Shown piece after piece: positions 1 through 6,047 of a stretch of DNA of 6,592 bases. A program made the position numbers and the translations under genes. The stretch is from an uncultured Eubacteriales bacterium (GTDB taxonomy: Bacteria; Bacillota; Clostridia; Monoglobales; Firm-18): assembly GCA_905210885.1 (NCBI GenBank), contig CAJLYO010000098.1, forward strand, positions 1-6,592. Direction: 5' to 3'. Each line of letters starts with the position of its first letter. Within the stretch, counting starts at the first letter, position 1. A model generated the notes under the pieces. It was not told the DNA's origin. It was given only the letters and a program-made list of their open reading frames with translations, and searched no databases.

Positions 1-139
1 CGGCTGCACCTTTTTTATATCTTTCGCCGAATGTCCAAATAACTCCTTTGTGCAAAAATAACATAAACCTTCTATAACATTGTGCAGTTTTTTAATAAAA
101 ATGACTATGAATTTACCCGTTTTTATGAAATAATAGTAG

Positions 140-155
140 TATACACAAATATAAT
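140..155 (+). promoter_or_regulatory. Weak candidate -10 region for the EF-G-like gene
   Basis: Two overlapping -10-like hexamers lie just upstream of the ribosome binding site: TATACA at 140-145 and TATAAT at 150-155. Neither has a convincing TTGACA-like box 16-18 bases upstream, and neither has a TG extension. TATAAT would place the transcription start at about 162, inside the AGGAGG, which is awkward; TATACA would start at about 152. The whole stretch 60-160 is AT-rich, so chance matches are likely. Confidence 0.25.
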
Positions 156-161
156 ACAAAC

Positions 162-167
162 AGGAGG
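162..167 (+). promoter_or_regulatory. Ribosome binding site that decides the EF-G-like start
   Basis: A perfect AGGAGG lies 8 bases before ATG 176 but only 2 bases before the in-frame ATG at 170. Normal Shine-Dalgarno spacing therefore favours 176, giving a protein that begins MRQYPIDKIRNVGILGHGG. Confidence 0.8.
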
Positions 168-175
168 CTATGATT

Positions 176-1783
176 ATGAGGCAATATCCAATTGACAAGA
201 TAAGAAATGTCGGAATACTCGGACACGGCGGCTGCGGCAAAACATCGCTTGTTGAAGCGGCGCTGAAATTTGCCGGTGTTTCCGAACGTTTCGGAACAGT
301 TGCAGACGGTACGACAGTTACAGATTTTGACCCGGAAGAGATTAAACGCAAAATCTCGATTAATTCCGCCATTGCGTCTTTTGAGTACAATGACACCAAA
401 ATCAATATCATAGATACTCCCGGGTATTTCGATTTTGTGGGCGAAATTGTTCAAAGCGTGCGCGTTGCCGACTCCGCCGTTATCGTTATCAGCGGTAAAT
501 CCGGCGTTACCGTGGGCGCGGAAAAATCGTGGGATTACTGTGTAAAAAGAAACATACCGAAAATTCTTTTTATCAATAAAATGGACGCGGAACACGCAGA
601 TTTTCATAAGGTAATGGACCAGCTTCGGGATAAATTCGGAAAAACCGTTGCCCCGTTCCAGGTTCCCATAATTGAAAACTATAAAATGCAGGGCTTTGTG
701 GATATACTGCATATGCGCGCCAAGTATTTTCAGGACGGTCCGCTGTTGGACGCAGATATTCCGGAGAATATGCTTGAGGAAATCAATCCTATACGTGAAA
801 TGATAATAGAATCCGCGGTTGAAACAAGCGAGGAGCTTATGGAACGCTATTTCAGCGGCGACGATTTTACAGTGGACGAAATCAAAAAAGCCGTAAGAGC
901 CGGCGTAAAAGACGGAACACTCGTTCCCGTTCTGTGCGGAAGTGCCATTACAAACCGCGGTCTGGGAGTTCTTTTGGACTCCGTTATAAGATATCTCCCT
1001 TCGCCGGAGGACGCAAACGACGAAATTGCCCAAGACGGTACAGCCGTAAAACCCGATGCAAACGCACCGTTTTCGGCGCTTGTATTTAAAACCGTTGCAG
1101 ACCCGTTTGTGGGAAAATTATCATACTTTAAGGTGTGCTCCGGTCAGATAAAATCAGACAGCACCGTTTATAATTCAGTAAAAAACACCAATGAAAAAAT
1201 AGGAAAGCTGTACTTTACATTCGGCAAAAAGCAAACGGAAACTCCGTGTGTCACAGCCGGCGACATAGGCGCAGTTGCAAAGCTTGCCCAAACCTCAACC
1301 GGTGACACACTGTGTGCAGTCGGTTCAAAAATCGTGCTGCCCGGCATAGAATTTCCGAAAGCCAACCTTTCAATGGCGGTAAAACCCAAAGAAAAAGGCG
1401 ACGAAGAAAAAATAAGTTCCGGATTACATAAGCTTTGCGACGAGGATTTAACATTCACCGTTTCAAACAATAACGAAACTCACCAAATGATTATAAGCGG
1501 CGTCGGCGAATTGCACCTCGACGTTATTACAAGCAAGCTTAAATCAAAATTCGGCGTCGGCGTTGACCTGGTAGAACCGAAGGTAGCATACCGCGAAACC
1601 ATACGCAAAAAGGTAAAAGTCGAAGGCAAACATAAAAAACAATCCGGCGGTCACGGTCAGTTCGGCCATGTCTGGATAGAATTTGAACCGGGCGAAACGG
1701 AACAGCTTACATTTGAGGAAAAGATTTTCGGCGGCGCAGTTCCGAAAAACTTCTTCCCCGCAGTTGAAAAAGGACTTCAGTAA
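176..1783 (+). CDS. EF-G-like (EF-G2 type) translation GTPase, N-terminal part, ended by premature TAA
   Basis: This is a cytoplasmic translational GTPase of the EF-G-like family often called EF-G2 or FusA2, whose role is less settled than that of canonical EF-G. Numbering from ATG 176, the GTP-binding domain has the P-loop GHGGCGKT (16-23), DTPG (80-83), NKMD (134-137) and GSA (255-257). Switch I reads KRKIS (57-61) where canonical EF-G has RGIT; I recall KRKIS/KRKVS as normal in this clostridial subfamily. Domain II follows, then domain III (from about 396, with GVGELHLDVI at 442-451) and domain IV (KHKKQSGGHGQFGHV at 485-499). The frame stops at TAA 1781-1783 after VEKGLQ, inside domain IV, while family members run to about 690 residues. 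The missing end is encoded immediately downstream in the same frame. A protein of 535 residues would lack the end of domain IV and all of domain V, so is unlikely to be a normal translocase. The alternative start at 170 has poor ribosome-site spacing. Confidence 0.9.
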   Translation: MRQYPIDKIRNVGILGHGGCGKTSLVEAALKFAGVSERFGTVADGTTVTDFDPEEIKRKISINSAIASFEYNDTKINIIDTPGYFDFVGEIVQSVRVADSAVIVISGKSGVTVGAEKSWDYCVKRNIPKILFINKMDAEHADFHKVMDQLRDKFGKTVAPFQVPIIENYKMQGFVDILHMRAKYFQDGPLLDADIPENMLEEINPIREMIIESAVETSEELMERYFSGDDFTVDEIKKAVRAGVKDGTLVPVLCGSAITNRGLGVLLDSVIRYLPSPEDANDEIAQDGTAVKPDANAPFSALVFKTVADPFVGKLSYFKVCSGQIKSDSTVYNSVKNTNEKIGKLYFTFGKKQTETPCVTAGDIGAVAKLAQTSTGDTLCAVGSKIVLPGIEFPKANLSMAVKPKEKGDEEKISSGLHKLCDEDLTFTVSNNNETHQMIISGVGELHLDVITSKLKSKFGVGVDLVEPKVAYRETIRKKVKVEGKHKKQSGGHGQFGHVWIEFEPGETEQLTFEEKIFGGAVPKNFFPAVEKGLQ

Positions 1784-1801
1784 AGTATTCTTCACGGCGT
1801 T

Positions 1802-2221
1802 TTGCCAGGCTATCCGGTAGTTAACTTAAAAGCAACCCTTGTCGACGGTTCGTACCACCCCGTTGACTCCTCCGAAATGGCATTTAAGGTTGCCGCCTCC
1901 CTTGCATATAAAAAAGGTATGGAGGAAGCAAACCCGGTGCTTTTGGAGCCTGTGGGACACCTTGAGGTTATAGTTCCTTCGGAATATATGGGCGACGTTA
2001 TCGGTGACATAAACAAACGCCGCGGACGTGTTTTAAATATGGAGCCTCTCGATAAAAAGCTGCAAAAGGTAACAGCGGAGGTACCGATAAGCGAAGTGCA
2101 TAAGTACGCCACGGATTTGCGTTCAATGACCCAGGCGCGCGGTTCCTTTACACTGGAATTTGCAAGATACGAGGAAGCACCGCCGCAGATAGCACAGAAA
2201 ATAATCGAAGAAAGCAAATAA
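1802..2221 (+). CDS. EF-G-like GTPase, C-terminal part (end of domain IV and domain V)
   Basis: This open stretch continues the upstream EF-G-like gene in the same frame after the TAA. The codons between stop and this piece read SILHGV, which fits the expected EF-G helix before VLxGYPVV. Landmarks are GYPVV, DGSYHPVDSSEMAFK (domain IV), HLEVIVPSEYMGDVIGDINKRRGRV (domain V start, given in part as VGHLEV and INKRRGR) and the RSMTQARGSFTLEF block near the end, all typical of EF-G C-termini. The TTG at 1802 is only the first possible start: I see no Shine-Dalgarno before it or before ATG 1877. It is therefore best read as the 3' end of a broken gene, not as an independent gene, unless readthrough or reinitiation occurs. 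It ends at TAA 2219-2221, which lies within the repeat that begins the following terminator. Confidence 0.75.
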   Translation: MPGYPVVNLKATLVDGSYHPVDSSEMAFKVAASLAYKKGMEEANPVLLEPVGHLEVIVPSEYMGDVIGDINKRRGRVLNMEPLDKKLQKVTAEVPISEVHKYATDLRSMTQARGSFTLEFARYEEAPPQIAQKIIEESK

Positions 2222-2227
2222 TTTATT

Positions 2228-2273
2228 GAGGCCGGGCAGATGTTGCAATATCTGCCCGGCCTCTTGATTTTTT
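2228..2273 (+). terminator. Strong intrinsic terminator after the EF-G-like gene
   Basis: A perfect 14-base-pair GC-rich stem is formed by GAGGCCGGGCAGAT (2228-2241) and ATCTGCCCGGCCTC (2250-2263), with an 8-base loop that can itself close by three more weak pairs. A T-rich tail follows, TTGATTTTTT (2264-2273), ending in six T. It begins 7 bases after the stop codon. Its tail also contains the -35 box of the next promoter. Confidence 0.95.
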
Positions 2274-2292
2274 CCAAAATATATGATATAAT
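2264..2292 (+). promoter_or_regulatory. Sigma-A type promoter for the surface-protein gene
   Basis: TTGATT (2264-2269) and a perfect TATAAT (2287-2292) are separated by 17 bases, and TGA just before the -10 gives an extended -10 (TGnTATAAT). The expected start is near A2299, leaving a leader of about 46 bases that carries GGGAGG (2331-2336), 8 bases before ATG 2345. The -35 box lies in the tail of the preceding terminator. Confidence 0.85.
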
Positions 2293-2344
2293 GGATATAC
2301 AAGGATATTTTGCGTTAAAATAAACATTTTGGGAGGATTTTCAG

Positions 2345-4717
2345 ATGAAAAAGCTATTTGCAATATTTTTAGCATTGGCAATTCTTTTAAGTATTCTGCC
2401 GTTTGCCTGTGCCGCGTCCAACAGCTTTTCCGACTGTGAATACGGCTACAAATCACAAAACAACGAGATTATTACCTCACTTGACGGACAAACAGCTGTC
2501 AAAGGCTATGCCAAGGTTTCAAACAACACCAACACCGACAAAACCCTTGCTCTGATTCTTGCCCAATACGACAAGTCGGACAGATTGCTTGCGGTAAAAA
2601 CAAAGCAGGTAACCGTTTCATCAGATACAGATACCTCATTTGCTACGCAGTCTATCCCCGTTTCGGACTCTGAAGGCGCATATTTTAAGCTGTTCGTAAC
2701 AAAAGATTTAACCGGACTTCAACCCATTGCGGCCGTTCCTCCGTTAACCGCCGGTAAAGCCCAAGCCTCACTTACGGTATCGTCAGACCAAATGGAAAAC
2801 TGCTGGACTGATGAAAACAAAAGGCTTATATTTGAATACTTTGAAACCGACACTTCAAGGAACACGACAAAAATAACAATTGATAAAAATGCCCAACTGT
2901 ACTACAACGGCTTCATTATGGATTTTAAAACCGACATATTGAGAGACTACTACGGCTATGCATCGTTTGAAAAGAAAAATGCCGACTCCTCGGCAGACTA
3001 TGACACAATTTATATAGACGACTACGAAACAATTGTCGTAAACACAAACAGCACATCATCATATAAGATAACCTCCAAAAATGCCACAAAATTCGTATCA
3101 TATGACCCGACAGATGCGTCAATTACCGCAAAGCTGTATGACGAAAACGGCAGTGAAATGCCGTGGGAAAGCCTGAAAACAGACGATATCGTTGCAATCA
3201 GACGTTTTTCAGATGCTTCAAAAACCGTTGTTACCGGCAACAAGCTGCCGGACTCCAACAAAATAACCGGCATGGTAAAAAGGGTATTGGACGAAGGCTC
3301 TCCCTACGTTGAGTTTACCATAAACGGCAAAAAGTATTCAATTGACCCTAAAGCGCTCGGATATGATGACATTGCCCTCGGTGACGAAGGAACGTTCTTT
3401 ATAGATATTATGGGCGGAATCACTTACTATTCAGCCCAAATCAACACCAAATATGCCTACATTGTAAAGGTAGGCGACAACGGCAATGCCCTTGACCTCA
3501 AAGCCGCTCTCAGACTTTATACGTCCGATGGTGAATATAAAATCTTTACAACTGCCGCAAAAGTGGAACTTGACGGAATTTCCGGCATAAACAGCAGCAA
3601 TGATTTTACATCGGATATTGCAGTTACAAAAACAGGTGCTGACGCCCAATCAATAATAAGAAAACAGGGAAAAATGTGGTTTGTAACCGGCAGTGATTTA
3701 AACGGCGACACAATCACAGCAGTTAAGGCTCTCGCTCCCGGTCAGGTTATCACATACAAACTTAACGCCGAGGGTTACATTACATCTATCGACCGTGCCG
3801 CTAATAAAACCGAAGTCTATAACACCAAAGGCAAATTCACACAGTTTGACGTTGATAAACCACTTATATATAGGTCAGGCAACGGAGCACTTAGCGGTGC
3901 CGGGTCAAAAGTTTTTACTACAGATAATACGGTTATAATGGTTGCGCCGACATTGGATTATAACGGCAATGTAATCAAAGATCCGGATAGTTTGACGATA
4001 GATGATTTTGCACTGATTAACATAAACAAACTGATTGACGAACAGGAATTTTTACATGCTGACATATACGATGTTAACGATGATAAAGAGGTCGGCTTTA
4101 TCCTTGTAAACTCCATTGTCGATTTAATTGACCCAACATCTGTTATGAGTCTTGTAAGTAGGGTTGAATTAGTAATTGATGATGATAATGAGTATGTATA
4201 TGCGCTCAGTGTTCTTCAAAATGGAATAGCAAAAGAAAATAATGATGCCTTGCTTACAGCAGAAGATAACGCATATGACATACAGTCTTTCGATACAATT
4301 ATTCCGAAATACGACCTGCGCGGCAGAGTTAAGGGTGCAACAATCCTTGCAAAAATCGATTACGACAGCCATTATGATTATAATTACAGATACGGTGTAG
4401 ATTTTTCCGGAGTTCCAGAAAATACGGAAAAAATCAAATACCTGTACGGAAAAGTTACCGGAAAATATAAAAACGGTCTTGATATCACCGGCGGCCGCGG
4501 TACTGATATAACAGCTGCAAGTACCGCAAATGTATATATATACGACCAGGGTGGAAGCATTCATACCAAAGCTACACTGGGCAGCTTGGACGTAATAGAA
4601 TATAGCAATAGCAACGACGAATTTTATGTCGATGGTTATCCATGCTACGTCTACGCAATCGCCCGTGAATATGACGGCGACGTGACAGATGTAGTACTGT
4701 ACATTTTCAGGCAATAA
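2345..4717 (+). CDS. Secreted S-layer-like cell-surface protein without SLH domains
   Basis: This is a 790-residue exported protein of unknown exact function. Residues 1-23 form a classical signal peptide (MKKLF, hydrophobic core to about 18, then the AxA site ACA at 21-23), with cleavage likely before A24. C22 is not in a proper lipobox. Residues about 40-130 resemble the beta-sandwich module common in clostridial surface proteins (VKGYAKVSNNT, LALILAQYD, GAYFKLFV). The remainder is rich in Asp, Asn, Thr and Tyr and resembles the middle and C-terminal regions I recall from clostridial S-layer-type proteins: IYIDDYETIVV, FTINGKKYSIDPKALGYDD, GDEGTFFID (about 346-354) with YAYIVKV after it, and near the C-terminus YLYGKVTGKYKNG (from about 697). 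No SLH, LPxTG, choline-binding or transmembrane anchor is visible, so its attachment is unknown. It has its own promoter and terminators on both sides, so it is a single-gene unit. The family resemblance is recalled, not searched. Confidence 0.85.
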   Translation: MKKLFAIFLALAILLSILPFACAASNSFSDCEYGYKSQNNEIITSLDGQTAVKGYAKVSNNTNTDKTLALILAQYDKSDRLLAVKTKQVTVSSDTDTSFATQSIPVSDSEGAYFKLFVTKDLTGLQPIAAVPPLTAGKAQASLTVSSDQMENCWTDENKRLIFEYFETDTSRNTTKITIDKNAQLYYNGFIMDFKTDILRDYYGYASFEKKNADSSADYDTIYIDDYETIVVNTNSTSSYKITSKNATKFVSYDPTDASITAKLYDENGSEMPWESLKTDDIVAIRRFSDASKTVVTGNKLPDSNKITGMVKRVLDEGSPYVEFTINGKKYSIDPKALGYDDIALGDEGTFFIDIMGGITYYSAQINTKYAYIVKVGDNGNALDLKAALRLYTSDGEYKIFTTAAKVELDGISGINSSNDFTSDIAVTKTGADAQSIIRKQGKMWFVTGSDLNGDTITAVKALAPGQVITYKLNAEGYITSIDRAANKTEVYNTKGKFTQFDVDKPLIYRSGNGALSGAGSKVFTTDNTVIMVAPTLDYNGNVIKDPDSLTIDDFALININKLIDEQEFLHADIYDVNDDKEVGFILVNSIVDLIDPTSVMSLVSRVELVIDDDNEYVYALSVLQNGIAKENNDALLTAEDNAYDIQSFDTIIPKYDLRGRVKGATILAKIDYDSHYDYNYRYGVDFSGVPENTEKIKYLYGKVTGKYKNGLDITGGRGTDITAASTANVYIYDQGGSIHTKATLGSLDVIEYSNSNDEFYVDGYPCYVYAIAREYDGDVTDVVLYIFRQ

Positions 4718-4737
4718 GGCGAATAATTTATTGAGCC

Positions 4738-4790
4738 GAGCCGAGGCAAAGGGGAGCTGAACTCTCCTTTGCCTTGGCTCTTGATATTTT
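4738..4790 (+). terminator. Intrinsic terminator after the surface-protein gene
   Basis: Bases 4738-4756 (GAGCCGAGGCAAAGGGGAG) pair with 4762-4780 as a 19-base-pair stem containing two G-T wobbles, around a 5-base loop CTGAA. The tail TTGATATTTT (4781-4790) is T-rich but interrupted, so termination may be less efficient than at the first terminator despite the long stem. An alternative pairing can use the upstream GAGCC at 4733-4737 for the stem base. Confidence 0.9.
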
Positions 4791-4809
4791 CCAAAAAGTG
4801 TGATACAAT
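4781..4809 (+). promoter_or_regulatory. Sigma-A type promoter for the ymdB-FHA-SEDS operon
   Basis: TTGATA (4781-4786) and TACAAT (4804-4809) are 17 bases apart, with TGA before the -10 forming an extended -10. The predicted start, about 4815-4816, falls inside the ribosome binding site of ymdB, so the leader would be only about 11 bases. The -35 box is the tail of the preceding terminator. Confidence 0.8.
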
Positions 4810-4812
4810 AGA

Positions 4813-4820
4813 AAAGGTGA
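4813..4820 (+). promoter_or_regulatory. Ribosome binding site supporting a TTG start for ymdB
   Basis: AAAGGTGA ends 6 bases before TTG 4827. No ATG or GTG is available at the N-terminus, and YmdB proteins begin at this residue (M-[RK]-I-L-F-I-G-D), so the TTG start is well supported. Confidence 0.8.
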
Positions 4821-4826
4821 TTTATT

Positions 4827-5576
4827 TTGAGAATACTTTTTATAGGCGATATAGTGGGCGACAGGGGCGTTGATTTCGTAAGCGCGCACCTTGACTCCAT
4901 ACGTAAGCTTAAAAAAATTGACCTTGTAATCGCAAACGGCGAAAACTCCTCAACTGCAGGCAAAGGCATATCAAAAGAAGCGGCACACAGACTTTTTATG
5001 TGCGGCGTGGACGTAATAACCATGGGCAATCACACCTTCAATAACAAAGACGTGACACGGCTTATGGACGAATACGACATTATCCGCCCGGCAAACTTTC
5101 CCCCTTCCGTTCCGGGGCAGGGTTATATTGAAAAAGACGGCGTGGCGGTGATAAACGTAAACGGCAGAGTGTACATGAACAGCATGGACTGCCCATTCAG
5201 AAAAACAGAAGAAATTTTGGCAAAGCTAAGCTCCGATATTATAATAGTTGATTTTCACGGAGAAGCAACCAGCGAAAAACGTGCTTTTGCGGAATATTTT
5301 GACGGCAAAGTCACCGCAGTTTTGGGCACCCATACCCATGTACAAACCGCGGACGAAAGAATTCTTGCCGGCAAAACCGCCTTTATTTCCGACGTGGGCA
5401 TGACCGGTGCGGAGGATTCTGTTTTGGGAGTCAGAAAGGCTGAGGTTCTGCGTATGTTTTTAACAGGACTTCCCGTTCGTTTCTGTGCGGCTGACGGTGA
5501 GGTTTTGCTAAACAGCGTTATAATCGAAGCAAACGGCAGGGAAGCCGTTTCCATAGAAAGATTTAATTTGAAATAG
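4827..5576 (+). CDS. ymdB: YmdB family metallophosphoesterase (TIGR00282 type)
   Basis: This is a 249-residue cytoplasmic calcineurin-like phosphodiesterase. In Bacillus subtilis, YmdB hydrolyses cyclic nucleotides such as 2',3'-cyclic AMP and affects biofilm and motility gene expression; the same chemistry is inferred here. The full set of metal and active-site residues is visible: D8 in GDIVG, E39-N40 in GENS, N68-H69 in GNHTF, H144 in DFHGEATSEK, and H169 and H171 in GTHTHVQTADERIL, followed by DVGMTG. It is somewhat shorter than B. subtilis YmdB (264), chiefly because the stretch between about 90 and 140 is compact. The start is TTG. In many Bacillota ymdB follows the RNase Y gene; here it instead follows a surface-protein gene and leads an operon with FHA and SEDS genes, the next start being 12 bases past its TAG stop. 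Confidence 0.93.
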   Translation: MRILFIGDIVGDRGVDFVSAHLDSIRKLKKIDLVIANGENSSTAGKGISKEAAHRLFMCGVDVITMGNHTFNNKDVTRLMDEYDIIRPANFPPSVPGQGYIEKDGVAVINVNGRVYMNSMDCPFRKTEEILAKLSSDIIIVDFHGEATSEKRAFAEYFDGKVTAVLGTHTHVQTADERILAGKTAFISDVGMTGAEDSVLGVRKAEVLRMFLTGLPVRFCAADGEVLLNSVIIEANGREAVSIERFNLK

Positions 5577-5588
5577 AGGTGTTTTCAC

Positions 5589-6047
5589 ATGACTGATTTA
5601 TATTCGGTTCTTGCCTCACTTTTGAGATATTTGTTTATTACGGTTATATACCTTTTCATTTTTGCCGTAATACGCATGATTTACCTTGATATCCGACGGA
5701 CAAGCAAGGACAAGCGAAAACCCAAATACGACACCTCGTATCTTGAGGTCATATCAAATATAAACAAGCTTTATTTTGACGTTAAACAGTCCTATCCGCT
5801 GACGGAGGACGTTGTTATAATAGGCAGAAGCCCGGACTGTACCATATCAATTGACGACCTTTATATGTCATCGCAGAACACACAGCTTTGGTTTGAGGAC
5901 GGCGAGTGGTATATAGCGGATATGGGCAGTACAAACGGAACCTACGTAAACGGCAAAAAAATGGGCGAAGAACCTCTTATTCTTGACGGCGGCGACAAAA
6001 TCCGCATAGGACAGGTTGAATTTCTTATTGTAATAGTAGGTGAGTAA
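5589..6047 (+). CDS. Membrane-anchored FHA-domain protein
   Basis: This 152-residue protein has one N-terminal membrane segment (about 11-33, LLRYLFITVIYLFIFAVIRM), a basic linker (36-46, RRTSKDKRKPK) and a C-terminal FHA domain (about 73-150) that should face the cytoplasm. FHA domains bind phosphothreonine peptides, usually made by Ser/Thr kinases. Conserved features are GR (79-80), S94 and STNGT (114-118), followed by YVNG. The usual histidine in the SxxH motif is asparagine here (N97 in MSSQNTQLW), which may weaken or alter binding. The ribosome site AGGTG (5577-5581) starts right after the ymdB stop, 7 bases before ATG. The stop TAA is directly followed by the ATG of the SEDS gene, so the two are probably translationally coupled. 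This suggests a role in regulating peptidoglycan synthesis by phosphorylation; that role is inferred from context. Confidence 0.9.
   Translation: MTDLYSVLASLLRYLFITVIYLFIFAVIRMIYLDIRRTSKDKRKPKYDTSYLEVISNINKLYFDVKQSYPLTEDVVIIGRSPDCTISIDDLYMSSQNTQLWFEDGEWYIADMGSTNGTYVNGKKMGEEPLILDGGDKIRIGQVEFLIVIVGE

Larger units (their letters stand above)
176..2221 (+). pseudogene. Whole EF-G-like gene interrupted by one in-frame ochre codon
   Basis: Taken together, the two pieces form one 681-codon frame with a single TAA at codon 536 and no frameshift. Comparison with remembered EF-G sequences (GIREAM or GLQES at this site) suggests the stop replaced a glutamate, so GAA to TAA would be a one-base change. 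Everything else looks conserved on both sides, which implies a recent nonsense mutation, an assembly or read error, or real readthrough. The sequence alone cannot choose between these. Other genes here also end in TAA, so a general reassignment of TAA is very unlikely. Confidence 0.65.
2217..2295 (+). repeat. Terminator-promoter repeat, copy 1
   Basis: This unit shares both flanks with 4722-4812. The left flank AATAATTTATTGAG (2217-2230) is identical in both copies over 14 bases. The right flank (2261-2295), from CTCTTGAT through TTTTCCAAAA to the -10 box, matches the other copy at 29 of 35 positions without gaps. The hairpin between the flanks is unrelated in sequence. The left flank includes the stop codon of the EF-G-like gene. 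Confidence 0.8.
4722..4812 (+). repeat. Terminator-promoter repeat, copy 2
   Basis: AATAATTTATTGAG (4722-4735) is identical to the left flank of copy 1, and 4778-4812 matches copy 1 (2261-2295) at 29 of 35 positions with no gaps. The TAA inside the left flank (4724-4726) is in frame with the surface-protein gene, as a second stop three codons after the real one; in copy 1 the same TAA is the actual stop codon. GAGCC occurs twice in tandem (4733-4737 and 4738-4742), which looks like a small slippage duplication. Confidence 0.8.

Noticed and set aside
1..79. Possible 5' end of a divergent - strand gene: AAAGGAG at 49-43, extended -10 TGTTATAGA at 79-71, and an open frame from ATG 64 reading MLFLHKGVIWTFGERYKKGAA
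   Set aside because: The ribosome site does not sit before a usable start: the well-spaced TTG at 38-36 hits a stop after a few codons, and ATG 64 lies upstream of the AAAGGAG. Two + strand frames entering from the left edge (ending at 42 and at 61) are equally possible, so no gene can be supported.
113..1033. 306-codon open frame on the - strand
   Set aside because: It lies antisense to the GTPase domain of the EF-G-like gene, whose motifs are unmistakable, and its translation shows no recognisable family. It is a shadow of codon bias on the other strand.
1781..1783. General reassignment of TAA to a sense codon
   Set aside because: Other genes in the window end properly at TAA (2219-2221, 4715-4717, 6045-6047), each at the expected protein end and followed by a terminator or the next gene.
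2299..2344. Riboswitch or attenuator in the surface-gene leader
   Set aside because: The leader is only about 46 bases, AT-rich, and shows no hairpin or known aptamer-like core.
4169..5029. 286-codon open frame on the - strand spanning the end of the surface gene, the terminator and the start of ymdB
   Set aside because: Its translation is low-complexity and hydrophobic without any family motif, and it overlaps two well-supported + strand genes plus their terminator and promoter.
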